A stretch of DNA of 64,000 nucleotides, from NCBI RefSeq assembly GCF_010500925.1, contig NZ_QVMG01000001.1:434001-498000 (forward strand), written 5' to 3'. Made by a program: the position numbers and the translations under genes. A model generated the notes under the pieces. That model saw nothing but the letters and a program-made list of their open reading frames with translations, had not been told where the DNA came from and ran no database searches. Below are positions 44,976-52,185 of the stretch, in pieces; the first letter of the stretch is position 1, and each line of letters opens with the position of its first letter. Origin of the DNA: Parabacteroides sp. 52. GTDB taxonomy: Bacteria; Bacteroidota; Bacteroidia; Bacteroidales; Tannerellaceae.

Positions 44976-46565
44976 ATGCATACAATATATAAAATCACAT
45001 TGTTTCTTTCTTTTCTGATGATAACGGCCTTAGCTTTTGCCGGATCGGAAGCAGAATATAAAAAGATATCAAAGGCATGGTCATTACATGCAGACGGAAG
45101 CCAGGAATATCGGTTCGGCATGGAACTCACCCTCTTCACCCATACGGCAATGAACAGTACCTATGGAGAGAGCTTCATTCTGTACAACCCGAAGTATCAA
45201 AAATTGAAGATACACGCATCCTACACCAAACAAGTAGACGGCACCCTTGTGGAAACACCGGAAAATGCATTCGTTGAAGTGCTCCCCCGTTGGGCTGCAA
45301 ACGCTCCTGCCTACAATCACCTGAAAGAAATGGTAGTTGTTCATACCGGATTGGAACTGGGGGCCACCATCTACCTGGATTACTCCATCATCACCCAACC
45401 GGGTTATTATCCGGCATTGGATATTCAGGAGAGATTACAAGAGACATCTCCGGTAAAAGAATATACCGTCTCTGTCTCTGTCCCCGAAAATACTCCTCTC
45501 AACCGGAATTTGTACGCTTCTTCCGTCAAAGCCACCGAATCCCGTTCCAATGGAACAAAAAAAGTGCAATGGACCCTTCGGAATATACCCGCATCTTCCC
45601 GTGAATCTTTTCTTCCTCAAAACGGAGAGGGAATACCTTGTCTGCTTGCGACAACTTATAACTCCCAGGAAGAGGCATTATCTGTCCTTCAGAAACGACT
45701 TATACAAGGTCTTAAACTAGAAGCAAAAGGCAATGCTGAGTATATCACTGAAAACGCTACAACAGAGACTGAAAAGGCAGCCATCATCCAAAATCATATA
45801 GTGAACAATATGAGTACAACAGCTATTCCTCTGGAGCAAACAGGGTATGCGACACGTTGCTGTGACGATGTGCTTCGCAGTGCATACGGTACTCTTGCCG
45901 AAAAAACACAATTGTTAGCTGTTATGTTGCAGGCTGTCGGAATACCCTGCGAAATCATAGCAATCTATCCGGCAAACCTGAAACAGGAAGCCTGTGGACT
46001 GAAAGCCATCAAAGGGCTCGCTCTCAAAGCAACTATAGAAGGGAAAGAGCATTATCTATCTGCTGCAAGCCTGGCCCCTTCCACCATCCCACAACGAGGA
46101 TCACTGGACCGGTTATATACTTTATCCGGAGAAGCCTTTGAAGTCACCACCCAGCCTATTGTCATAAAAGAAAAGAAAGCAATCACCCTCAAAGCCGATC
46201 AGGCTAAAAACGGATACATTGTTTATACGTTGCCGCCACATGCTACCGGGATTGACACCTGGTCTATAAACAGGCTTAACAGCAAACGAAATAATCTCTT
46301 TGAACTGCCCTCTTTGATTGATGAAGAAATAATATATACTCTCCATATAGAGGAAGGCATGAAACTACAAACACCAGTTGAATCCTTCACTATAAACAAA
46401 CCTTTCGGTTCTTATAGCCAAACAATACAACAAGAAGGTAATACGATTGAGGTAAAGAGAAAGATCGAATTAAAACAACTACAATACACACCGACTGCAT
46501 ACAAAGAGTTACGTACATTGTTGATTGAATGGAGTCAAACAAACAATATACTTCTTCAATTGTAA
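44976..46565 (+). CDS. Exported DUF3857 protein with degenerate transglutaminase domain
   Basis: A 529-residue exported paralogue of the preceding gene, with signal peptide ending near LAFAGSEAEY. A DUF3857 domain covers about residues 40-230. The transglutaminase-like part (about 250-390) keeps the helix EKTQLLAVMLQAVGIPCEII, but the position of the catalytic Cys is Leu (SAYGTLAEKTQ), and no paired His/Asp motifs stand out. It therefore looks catalytically inactive and may be a binding or scaffold partner. It ends at a bidirectional terminator. Confidence 0.8.
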   Translation: MHTIYKITLFLSFLMITALAFAGSEAEYKKISKAWSLHADGSQEYRFGMELTLFTHTAMNSTYGESFILYNPKYQKLKIHASYTKQVDGTLVETPENAFVEVLPRWAANAPAYNHLKEMVVVHTGLELGATIYLDYSIITQPGYYPALDIQERLQETSPVKEYTVSVSVPENTPLNRNLYASSVKATESRSNGTKKVQWTLRNIPASSRESFLPQNGEGIPCLLATTYNSQEEALSVLQKRLIQGLKLEAKGNAEYITENATTETEKAAIIQNHIVNNMSTTAIPLEQTGYATRCCDDVLRSAYGTLAEKTQLLAVMLQAVGIPCEIIAIYPANLKQEACGLKAIKGLALKATIEGKEHYLSAASLAPSTIPQRGSLDRLYTLSGEAFEVTTQPIVIKEKKAITLKADQAKNGYIVYTLPPHATGIDTWSINRLNSKRNNLFELPSLIDEEIIYTLHIEEGMKLQTPVESFTINKPFGSYSQTIQQEGNTIEVKRKIELKQLQYTPTAYKELRTLLIEWSQTNNILLQL

Positions 46566-46573
46566 AAAATAAG

Positions 46574-46604
46574 ACAGTGGTTAAGCAGATGGCTTAACCA
46601 CTGT
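46574..46604. terminator. Bidirectional terminator
   Basis: ACAGTGGTTAAGC (46574-46586) pairs perfectly with GCTTAACCACTGT (46592-46604) around five bases, followed by TTATTT on plus and preceded by AAAAAATAAG, which gives a T-rich run on minus. It separates the convergent DUF3857 and lipoprotein genes. Confidence 0.88.
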
Positions 46605-47060
46605 TTATTTACGTATCAGTAAATATTTATAACCCGTATCCGAGATATCCTGGATATACAATGAATCTCCACTAATAGCTATGAGATAAGCCGGACGTTC
46701 GGCATAAAAGACATCCATCAAATAAGAATCATAACCTGCACCGGTCGGTCCTTTCCGCCAGTTCAGATCTCCCGGTTCATCGGTTCCGTTTTCCGACCAG
46801 ATGTATGTATCTTCCTTAAAGGTGATAAAAGTATTCTCAAACTCACCTGTTTCCCGTGCGTTTTGTCCGCTGATAAGTTCCCATCTGCCGTTTATGGCTT
46901 TTTTTATTTCAGGTAAAGACTTATCATACAATGTTTCTCTGATAACTTCCCGTTTTATAGGTTCCTCTTCCTGTTTGGCTTGAGAAGAACGGGGTTGGCA
47001 ACCCTGAAGTGCTATAGCCATCCCCATGATTCCAATTATACAAGCTGCCGTTTGTTTCAT
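46605..47060 (-). CDS. Hypothetical lipoprotein with lipocalin-like WELISGQ motif
   Basis: A 151-residue exported lipoprotein. The leader ends in a lipobox (AIALQGCQP, Cys21), followed by a charged linker. From about residue 58 a short beta domain begins INGRWELISGQNARETGEF, with later strands YLIAISGDSLYIQDI and KYLLIRK. The GRWELxS opening is typical of small lipocalin-like Bacteroidetes lipoproteins, but I cannot assign a ligand or function. A 367-base non-coding gap upstream contains a small inverted-repeat element and no other gene. Confidence 0.7.
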   Translation of the reverse strand: MKQTAACIIGIMGMAIALQGCQPRSSQAKQEEEPIKREVIRETLYDKSLPEIKKAINGRWELISGQNARETGEFENTFITFKEDTYIWSENGTDEPGDLNWRKGPTGAGYDSYLMDVFYAERPAYLIAISGDSLYIQDISDTGYKYLLIRK

Positions 47061-47296
47061 ATGCGTGTGCGTATTTGTTTTTTATTTTATATTTTCATCG
47101 GTTTGACTTAACCGATTGAGGAATAAACCTTTTGCAGAGTTTTAAATTTCAGAAGTAACGATTTAGTAACCGTGCGTATTTCAGCGTTTTGCCGTGCAAT
47201 ACTATCAAAACAACTTGCAGTAAAGGTAAATAATTTCTTTGAGACTTCAAGCATATATTTTTCCTTTTTTATCTGGTAAACACCTCCTCTATGGAA

Positions 47297-47394
47297 AGAA
47301 TAAATAAGGCAAGGCTTTTATCGGAAATACTCTTTCGAGGTACAAGAAAGAAAGATTTCCGATAAAATTCATTTCAGCCTTGACGTTTTATTCT
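47297..47394. mobile_element. MITE-like 98-bp inverted-repeat element flanked by TGGAA
   Basis: The gap 47061-47427 contains a large imperfect inverted repeat. The ends AGAATAAA (47297-47304) and TTTATTCT (47387-47394) are exact inverses. Inside, CAAGGC (47310-47315) pairs with GCCTTG (47377-47382), and TTTTATCGGAAAT (47316-47328) pairs with ATTTCCGATAAAA (47355-47367). The five bases TGGAA occur directly outside both ends (47292-47296 and 47395-47399), as expected of a target site duplication. It encodes nothing. Confidence 0.55.
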
Positions 47395-47427
47395 TGGAAT
47401 ATATATTTGTGTTCAGATAATAAAGGA

Positions 47428-48003
47428 TTATTCCAATTTATTTAATTCTTTCAATTCTTTAGTCGTATCAACCAATGTGTGAATATGGTTTGAAGACCAA
47501 TGGAAAATAAAACAATCTATCGCAACACCAACAGGAATTATCAAAAATATTAATACCTTGGAAAAATGAGGTAATGGATAAACCAAGAGTAAACTTACTA
47601 CTAAAATGAAAACTAATACATAACATATCAAATATGACCAAACAGTTAGTTTCTTATAGGATGATACCTGTTTGTATAACACTGGCACAGATTCATCTAA
47701 TTTCATTTTTGTAAGTTTCAGATAAGAAATAATATTCAGACCACTGGCAACCAGTAATAAGATTACAACTTGAACTCTTACCCATAATGCTCCATTATTT
47801 ACAAAAACACTATAGTATATCATTCCTATTGCGAATAAGAAGAGAAAGATAGATGCAGACTTATCTGCTCTGACCAATCTTTGCCATGCTGTCATGCGTC
47901 GGGTTTTCAAAATATAGGCAAGTGTTTCTTTGTTGGCAAATGTACTTGCCGTGATTTTTTCGTTTAACTCCTTCCAAGCTAATTTCATTTCATCTTGTTC
48001 CAT
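47428..48003 (-). CDS. Four-TM membrane protein cotranscribed with an ECF sigma factor (possible anti-sigma)
   Basis: A 191-residue protein. A cytosolic N-terminus of about 45 residues (MEQDEMKLAWKELNEKITASTFANK, split) precedes four membrane spans, for example ASIFLFLFAIGMIYYSVF, VQVVILLLVASGLNIISYL, SYLICYVLVFILVVSLLLVY and FLIIPVGVAIDCFIF. The C-terminus (TTKELKELNKLE) is again charged. It starts 10 bases after the sigma factor stop. Small membrane proteins in this position often act as anti-sigma factors, and the cytosolic N-terminal helix could do so here, but no known domain is recognised. Confidence 0.65.
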   Translation of the reverse strand: MEQDEMKLAWKELNEKITASTFANKETLAYILKTRRMTAWQRLVRADKSASIFLFLFAIGMIYYSVFVNNGALWVRVQVVILLLVASGLNIISYLKLTKMKLDESVPVLYKQVSSYKKLTVWSYLICYVLVFILVVSLLLVYPLPHFSKVLIFLIIPVGVAIDCFIFHWSSNHIHTLVDTTKELKELNKLE

Positions 48004-48013
48004 AACTTATGCA

Positions 48014-48493
48014 TTAAATATTTGACATTTGTTTCAATTTTTCTTTCACCCGACACAAACGAACCGACACATTTGACTTGGATAACTGCAAGATTGAGGC
48101 TATCTCATCGTAGCTTTTTTCATCCAGCCATAGTAAAATGAGTGCTCGATCCATTTTATTAAGTCTTTTTATAAGGCTATACAATTCTTGAAGTTGATTA
48201 TTATCTTCATTTTCATACACGTCCAAATCTGTTTGTAATGGGACAAATTGCATTTTGCCTTTTTTTCTTAAATCACTGATACAAGTGTTTAAGCAAATGC
48301 GATAGATCCATGTAGATATTTTGCACTCCGATCTATAGTTTGGGTATGCCAACCATAGATTCATCAAAGACTCTTGAAAAAGATCATTCAGATCCTCTTT
48401 ATTATTCGCATACATCAAGCATACTTTGTAAAGTATCGGTTGATAGGGAACTATCACTTCTATGAATTCAGTTTCTCTTTTCATGTACTGCAT
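48014..48493 (-). CDS. ECF-type RNA polymerase sigma factor (second in window)
   Basis: A 159-residue sigma factor from ATG 48493 (MQYMKRETEFIEV), preceded by AAAAGAAAG; a longer frame reaches 48520. Region 2 is at about residues 10-75 (CLMYANNKEDLNDLFQESLMNLW, ISTWIYRICLNTCISDLRK). Region 4 is at about 105-155 (LNKMDRALILLWLDEKSYDEIASILQLSKSNVSVRLCRVK, split at the helix-turn-helix). It is distinct from the factor at 4210-4737 and has a four-TM protein downstream instead of a barrel protein. Confidence 0.9.
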   Translation of the reverse strand: MQYMKRETEFIEVIVPYQPILYKVCLMYANNKEDLNDLFQESLMNLWLAYPNYRSECKISTWIYRICLNTCISDLRKKGKMQFVPLQTDLDVYENEDNNQLQELYSLIKRLNKMDRALILLWLDEKSYDEIASILQLSKSNVSVRLCRVKEKLKQMSNI

Positions 48494-48783
48494 TTGCTTT
48501 CTTTTTATCATTAGTCGCAAAACCTATAGAAAAACTACATCTAAGCAAATTATTTTTTGAATGGTTCTGTATCTGATTAAGAATACAGGTGGGTTTCCAA
48601 AGCTTATAGATTTCCGATACGTTTTATTACTCCTAAAAAGCAAAAATACGACAATTCATCCTGTTCTTAAAAAGTGAAGGAAATAGTGTGGATATGGGGT
48701 GCCTTTTGTGTCTTATACAAGTTGAAATGCTAAAAACCACATCGGATAGAAATATAGTTATCTTTATGTTGTGATACTGATAG

Positions 48784-48846
48784 GGAAATGACGATTTAAA
48801 AGATGGCACTTTAGCATCAATTCTAAGAGAAGCGGGGCTTAAATAG
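48784..48846 (+). pseudogene. Decayed hicA toxin gene, C-terminal fragment
   Basis: The 405-base gap 48521-48925 carries no intact gene. Just before hicB, the frame GGA AAT GAC to TAG encodes GNDDLKDGTLASILREAGLK, which fits the C-terminus of HicA toxins (GTLxSILxQAGLK). Immediately upstream this frame is closed by stops. In another frame, KYSYLYVVIL continues the expected HicA sequence, implying at least one frameshift, and a TAG at 48747 interrupts that frame too. The order hicA then hicB, 79 bases apart, fits a toxin-antitoxin pair whose toxin is broken. Confidence 0.55.
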
Positions 48847-48925
48847 CCCGCTTTCCCTTGGAAAGCGTATGATCTCAACAATCAAACATATCAAAATGTA
48901 GTTATCAGGTAACTAAAAGATCAAA

Positions 48926-49342
48926 ATGGCAGAACAAAGCAAAACATTAATCGTGATTGTCGAAAAAGCTGACAATAACTATTCCGCTTATATTCAAGGC
49001 GTAGACGGTATAATTGCTACCGGTGCAACCTTCGAAGAGATTAAAAGGAATATGACAGATGCTATCGCAGCAACAATCGATGAATGTCAGGAGTTCGGAT
49101 ACGAATTGCCTGAGGAACTATCAGGAGAGTACTCGTTAGTTTTTAAAATGGACGTAAAATCTCTATTAGAGTTTTACAATGGAATTTTTTCAAAATCTGG
49201 TTTAGAACGTATAACCGGTATAAACCAAAAACAGTTATGGCATTATGCTTCTGGTATGCGTAACCCTAGACCGGAACAAACTTTAAAATTAGAAACAGCC
49301 TTGCATAAACTAGGTAAGGAATTGTTGTCTATTCAGTTATAA
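48926..49342 (+). CDS. hicB: HicB-like antitoxin with C-terminal DNA-binding domain
   Basis: A 138-residue protein. Residues 1-75 form a HicB-type partial RNase H fold (IVIVEKADNNYSAYIQGVDGIIATGATFEE, split, and IDECQEFGYELPEEL). Residues 85-135 form a helix-turn-helix (LERITGINQKQLWHYASGMRNPRPEQTLKLE) that should bind its own promoter. HicB neutralises the HicA mRNA interferase, but the only hicA sequence nearby is a frameshifted fragment. This is therefore an orphan antitoxin, possibly retained as a regulator or protective factor. A terminator follows. Confidence 0.88.
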   Translation: MAEQSKTLIVIVEKADNNYSAYIQGVDGIIATGATFEEIKRNMTDAIAATIDECQEFGYELPEELSGEYSLVFKMDVKSLLEFYNGIFSKSGLERITGINQKQLWHYASGMRNPRPEQTLKLETALHKLGKELLSIQL

Positions 49343-49364
49343 AAAGAACAGCATAATTTAGGAG

Positions 49365-49393
49365 AAGCTGCCAAATGGTGGCTTTTCTTTTTT
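49365..49393 (+). terminator. Intrinsic terminator after hicB
   Basis: AAGCTGCC pairs with GGTGGCTT (two G-T pairs) around AAAT and is followed by TTCTTTTTT. It lies 22 bases after the hicB stop and separates it from the ABC-F promoter. Confidence 0.8.
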
Positions 49394-49495
49394 AATATAC
49401 ATAAAATATGAGAGAAATGATAGATGTAAAAGGATTAGAAATAAGAAAGAGTATGAATTTATTAATCTTTCATTTTAGAATTTTAGAATTCTTAT

Positions 49496-49503
49496 TACCT
49501 TTG
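49496..49503 (+). promoter_or_regulatory. -7 box of the ABC-F leader transcript
   Basis: TACCTTTG matches TAnnTTTG and lies 169 bases before the ABC-F ATG. It predicts a 5' leader of about 160 bases containing a short peptide frame and several competing hairpins. Confidence 0.6.
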
Positions 49504-49530
49504 CGCCAGTATTAACGAATAATTACTCCA

Positions 49531-49548
49531 ATGAGAATATCTAAATAA
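49531..49548 (+). CDS. Putative 5-codon leader peptide MRISK upstream of the ABC-F gene
   Basis: ATG AGA ATA TCT AAA TAA begins about 20 bases downstream of the predicted transcription start, preceded by AATTACTCCA. Its last codons and stop lie inside the left arm of the long stem that closes over the ABC-F start region (49539-49549 with 49658-49668). A ribosome stalled here would open that stem. The role is inferred from position; the peptide itself has no recognisable motif. Confidence 0.45.
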   Translation: MRISK

Positions 49549-49668
49549 ACTGTCGGTTGTAACAAACCGACCTCTGTCCCACTCTACAAAGGGACATCTA
49601 TCGGTTTCCAATGAATCATGTGCATAAACAATCTACCTCCGATTGTCAAATGCCGACTTTATTTAGAT
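49539..49668 (+). promoter_or_regulatory. Candidate ribosome-mediated attenuator of the ABC-F gene
   Basis: Mutually exclusive pairings are visible. ATCTAAATAAA plus GTCGG (49539-49556) pairs with CCGAC plus TTTATTTAGAT (49653-49668), ending 4 bases before the ABC-F ATG. GTCGGTT (49552-49558) pairs alternatively with AACCGAC (49565-49571). AAACCGA (49564-49570) pairs alternatively with TCGGTTT (49601-49607). ATCGG (49600-49604) pairs with CCGAT (49639-49643). A separate GTCCC/GGGAC hairpin lies at 49576-49595. The order resembles erm-type and ABC-F-type drug-inducible leaders. Confidence 0.6.
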
Positions 49669-49672
49669 CACA

Positions 49673-51289
49673 ATGAGTTTAATAATACAACAAATCGCAT
49701 ATATACATGCGGACAACGAAACATTGTTTCGTCACACCAGTTTTATCCTCCATAAAGGTGAAAAAGTAGCGTTGGTCGGTCCTAACGGATCCGGCAAATC
49801 CACCCTGTTACACATCCTGGCCGGTCATCTTTCTCCGAATGAAGGGGAGATTATATCCCACTCTTCCCCCTATTACGTACCCCAACACTTCGGACAATAT
49901 GATACGCAGACAGTAATGCAGGCTTTGTTTATCGAAGAGAAAATCAAGGCTTTACATGCTATTTTGGAAGGAGATGCATCCCTTTCCAATTTCACCACAT
50001 TGAATGATGACTGGAACATTGAGGAACGATGCATAGCTGCATTATCTTCCTGGGGATTGGCACATATAGAATTGACCCAATCCATGGCTACCCTGAGCGG
50101 AGGAGAAAAAACAAAAGTCTTTCTCTCCGGATTACAAATCCATTCACCCGAAATTATTCTATTGGATGAACCCTCCAACCACCTGGATGCAGAAAGCAGG
50201 CAAAAGTTATACGATTTCATAACGTCTAGCCGCGCAACAATCCTTGTTGTCAGTCATGACATCACCTTGTTGAATCTCTTGCCGGTAACCTACGAACTCA
50301 ATCCAAACGGGGTTACAGCCTATGGAGGAAACTACCTTTTTTATAAAGAACAAAAAGAGATACAGTTGCAAGCCCTGCAAGCTTCTCTGGAAGAAAAAGA
50401 AAAAGAGTTACGCCTTGCCAAAAAGACAGCACGGGAAGTGGCCGAACGCAAACAAAAACACGAAGCCCGTGGGAAAAAACTAAATGAAAAAAAAGGGGTC
50501 GGTAAATTGGCGATGAACGTATTCAAAGACAAAGCCGAAAAAAGCGGAACCCAATTAAATGATATACATGCAGAAAAGGCGGCCACCCTACTTGACAGTA
50601 TCAATCAACTGCGTAAGGACCTGCCGGATGGTAAGAGTATGAAAATCAATTTCAACTCACCCAACCTGCATACGGGTAAGATGCTGATCAAAGCCGAGAA
50701 AATAACATTCGGATACAATGACACCTCTTTGTGGCAGGACCCTCTCGACTTTATCATCCGCAGTGGAGACCGTTATATCATTCGTGGAGATAATGGTTCC
50801 GGCAAAACGACCCTTCTCAAACTAATCACAGGCACACTCTCCCCCCAGAAAGGTACAGTAGAGAAGGCTGATTTCAGTTATATCTATATGGATCAGGAAT
50901 ATTCCCTCATCCGCAATGAACTGACTGTATACGAGCAGGCGCAACAGTATAACACACACTATTTCCTTGAACAGGAAATTAAAATGTTGTTAAGTCGTTA
51001 TCTTTTTCCTCACGAGACATGGGATAAGCCCTGCGTACACTTAAGTGGTGGAGAAAAAATGCGCCTGGCATTTTGTTGCCTGATGCTTGGAAACCAAACG
51101 CCGGATATGATTATCCTGGATGAACCCACAAACAATCTGGATATACAAAGCATGGAAATCATCACGGATGTAATCAAAAGATACCAGGGTACGGTGGTGG
51201 CCGTTTCACACGATGCCTATTTTGTGCAGGAGATTGGTATAAAAACGGAGATTCAGTTGAAAGGATTCAGCAAACATGCGGGGAAATAA
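49673..51289 (+). CDS. ABC-F family ribosome-associated ATPase
   Basis: A 538-residue soluble protein with two ABC domains and no membrane spans. Domain 1 (about residues 1-225) has Walker A VGPNGSGKST, signature LSGGEKTKVFLSG and ILLDEPSNHLD. A charged linker follows (about 225-330, many Lys/Glu, likely coiled coil). Domain 2 has GDNGSGKTTLLKLI, LSGGEKMRLAF and IILDEPTNNLD. ABC-F proteins bind the ribosomal E site; some give antibiotic resistance and others are housekeeping. The inducible-looking leader favours a drug-response role but does not prove it. The last residues (HAGK) and stop lie within the 83-bp duplicated block. Confidence 0.9.
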   Translation: MSLIIQQIAYIHADNETLFRHTSFILHKGEKVALVGPNGSGKSTLLHILAGHLSPNEGEIISHSSPYYVPQHFGQYDTQTVMQALFIEEKIKALHAILEGDASLSNFTTLNDDWNIEERCIAALSSWGLAHIELTQSMATLSGGEKTKVFLSGLQIHSPEIILLDEPSNHLDAESRQKLYDFITSSRATILVVSHDITLLNLLPVTYELNPNGVTAYGGNYLFYKEQKEIQLQALQASLEEKEKELRLAKKTAREVAERKQKHEARGKKLNEKKGVGKLAMNVFKDKAEKSGTQLNDIHAEKAATLLDSINQLRKDLPDGKSMKINFNSPNLHTGKMLIKAEKITFGYNDTSLWQDPLDFIIRSGDRYIIRGDNGSGKTTLLKLITGTLSPQKGTVEKADFSYIYMDQEYSLIRNELTVYEQAQQYNTHYFLEQEIKMLLSRYLFPHETWDKPCVHLSGGEKMRLAFCCLMLGNQTPDMIILDEPTNNLDIQSMEIITDVIKRYQGTVVAVSHDAYFVQEIGIKTEIQLKGFSKHAGK

Positions 51290-51379
51290 AAGTGTCGATA
51301 GTCGTCGACACTTGTGCTGATAATTGTCGACACTTGTGTCGATATATATCGGCAATTGTGCTGATATATATCGGCAATT
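51273..51379. repeat. Duplicated block (copy 2) and four-unit palindrome array (locus 2)
   Basis: 51273-51355 is identical to 4936-5018. The array has units at 51292-51311, 51314-51333, 51336-51355 and 51358-51377, each 20 bases with TT spacers, in the form (G/T)TGYYGA-N6-TCGRCA(A/C). The fourth unit differs from the fourth unit of locus 1 (core TATATA instead of CAATTG). It lies between the convergent ABC-F and ccsA genes and overlaps the ABC-F stop codon at its left edge. Confidence 0.92.
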
Positions 51380-51402
51380 TTATTTCCACGGGGGAAACAG
51401 AG

Positions 51403-52185
51403 CTAATACACATGAATGCTTCCCTGTGCCGAAGGCAGGTAGTTTACTCCAATCCAGGTTATCATTAATAATATAAATGCAATGGGAAGCAGCCAAAGGG
51501 ATGTTTTCTCCTGTTTTTTTCCTTGTAATCGCATATGTATATAAGCCAGATAACCCATAGAGGTTACGAAAGCCCAGGTCTCTTTCGGATCCCACGACCA
51601 ATAATGCCCCCATGCCTCCTTCGCCCAGACAGCTCCCATCAACATGCCCAATACAAGAAAACCGAAGCCGATATAGACAATATTGTCGATGAAGGCAAAT
51701 ATCTTCTTGTCGGAGTGGGAGGTCAACCGTATCTTCCGAAGCTGTACAAAAGCCCCGATGGTAGCTGCCCCCAGCATGGCATACGATAGGATATAAGAGG
51801 TCACATGAGGTACAAACCAAATACTTTGTAAAGCTGGCATCAGGTTCTTCGAATGAATTTCGGGTTTGAACAGATTGACAAACACAAAAACAGAAGCGAC
51901 CAATGCCGAGAACGACAAAAGCCACGGATATTGCCACCGGCGGTATGCCAGATAGCCAACGACAGATAAAAAGAATGAGTACCACAAACGGGTCTCTCCC
52001 ATCGTCCGCATGGGTGGGCGTTCGATGTGAATCCAGAATCCGATAATAAACGTGGTAAACAAGACAATGCCGGAAAGCATCAATATGTCAGCCAACCGTT
52101 TCTGAGATCTATAAACAGTAAGTCCGGCAGCCAACCAAAGGGCTACCGAAGGGATGGCAAATCCTATAAAGTTACTCCAATTCAT
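51403..52185 (-). CDS. ccsA: Cytochrome c assembly protein CcsA (ResC-type)
   Basis: A 260-residue membrane protein with about eight spans and the heme-handling tryptophan-rich motif AWGHYWSWDPKETW. Conserved histidines are also visible, for example FVPHVTSYILSY. In System II cytochrome c maturation it works with Ccs1/ResB to move heme across the membrane and attach it to apocytochromes. The gene overlaps ccs1 by 14 bases and is the last of the nrfH-nrfA-ccs1-ccsA series, so its clients here are NrfH and NrfA. Confidence 0.92.
   Translation of the reverse strand: MNWSNFIGFAIPSVALWLAAGLTVYRSQKRLADILMLSGIVLFTTFIIGFWIHIERPPMRTMGETRLWYSFFLSVVGYLAYRRWQYPWLLSFSALVASVFVFVNLFKPEIHSKNLMPALQSIWFVPHVTSYILSYAMLGAATIGAFVQLRKIRLTSHSDKKIFAFIDNIVYIGFGFLVLGMLMGAVWAKEAWGHYWSWDPKETWAFVTSMGYLAYIHMRLQGKKQEKTSLWLLPIAFILLMITWIGVNYLPSAQGSIHVY

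Noticed and set aside
47098..47117. ATCGGTT-TGACTT-AACCGAT hairpin upstream of the lipoprotein gene
   Set aside because: Seven base pairs alone without further context; no promoter box or regulator could be tied to it.
48633..48881. Minus-strand frame of 82 codons in the gap before hicB
   Set aside because: No family resemblance, no start signal, and it lies opposite the hicA remnant, which explains the sequence better.
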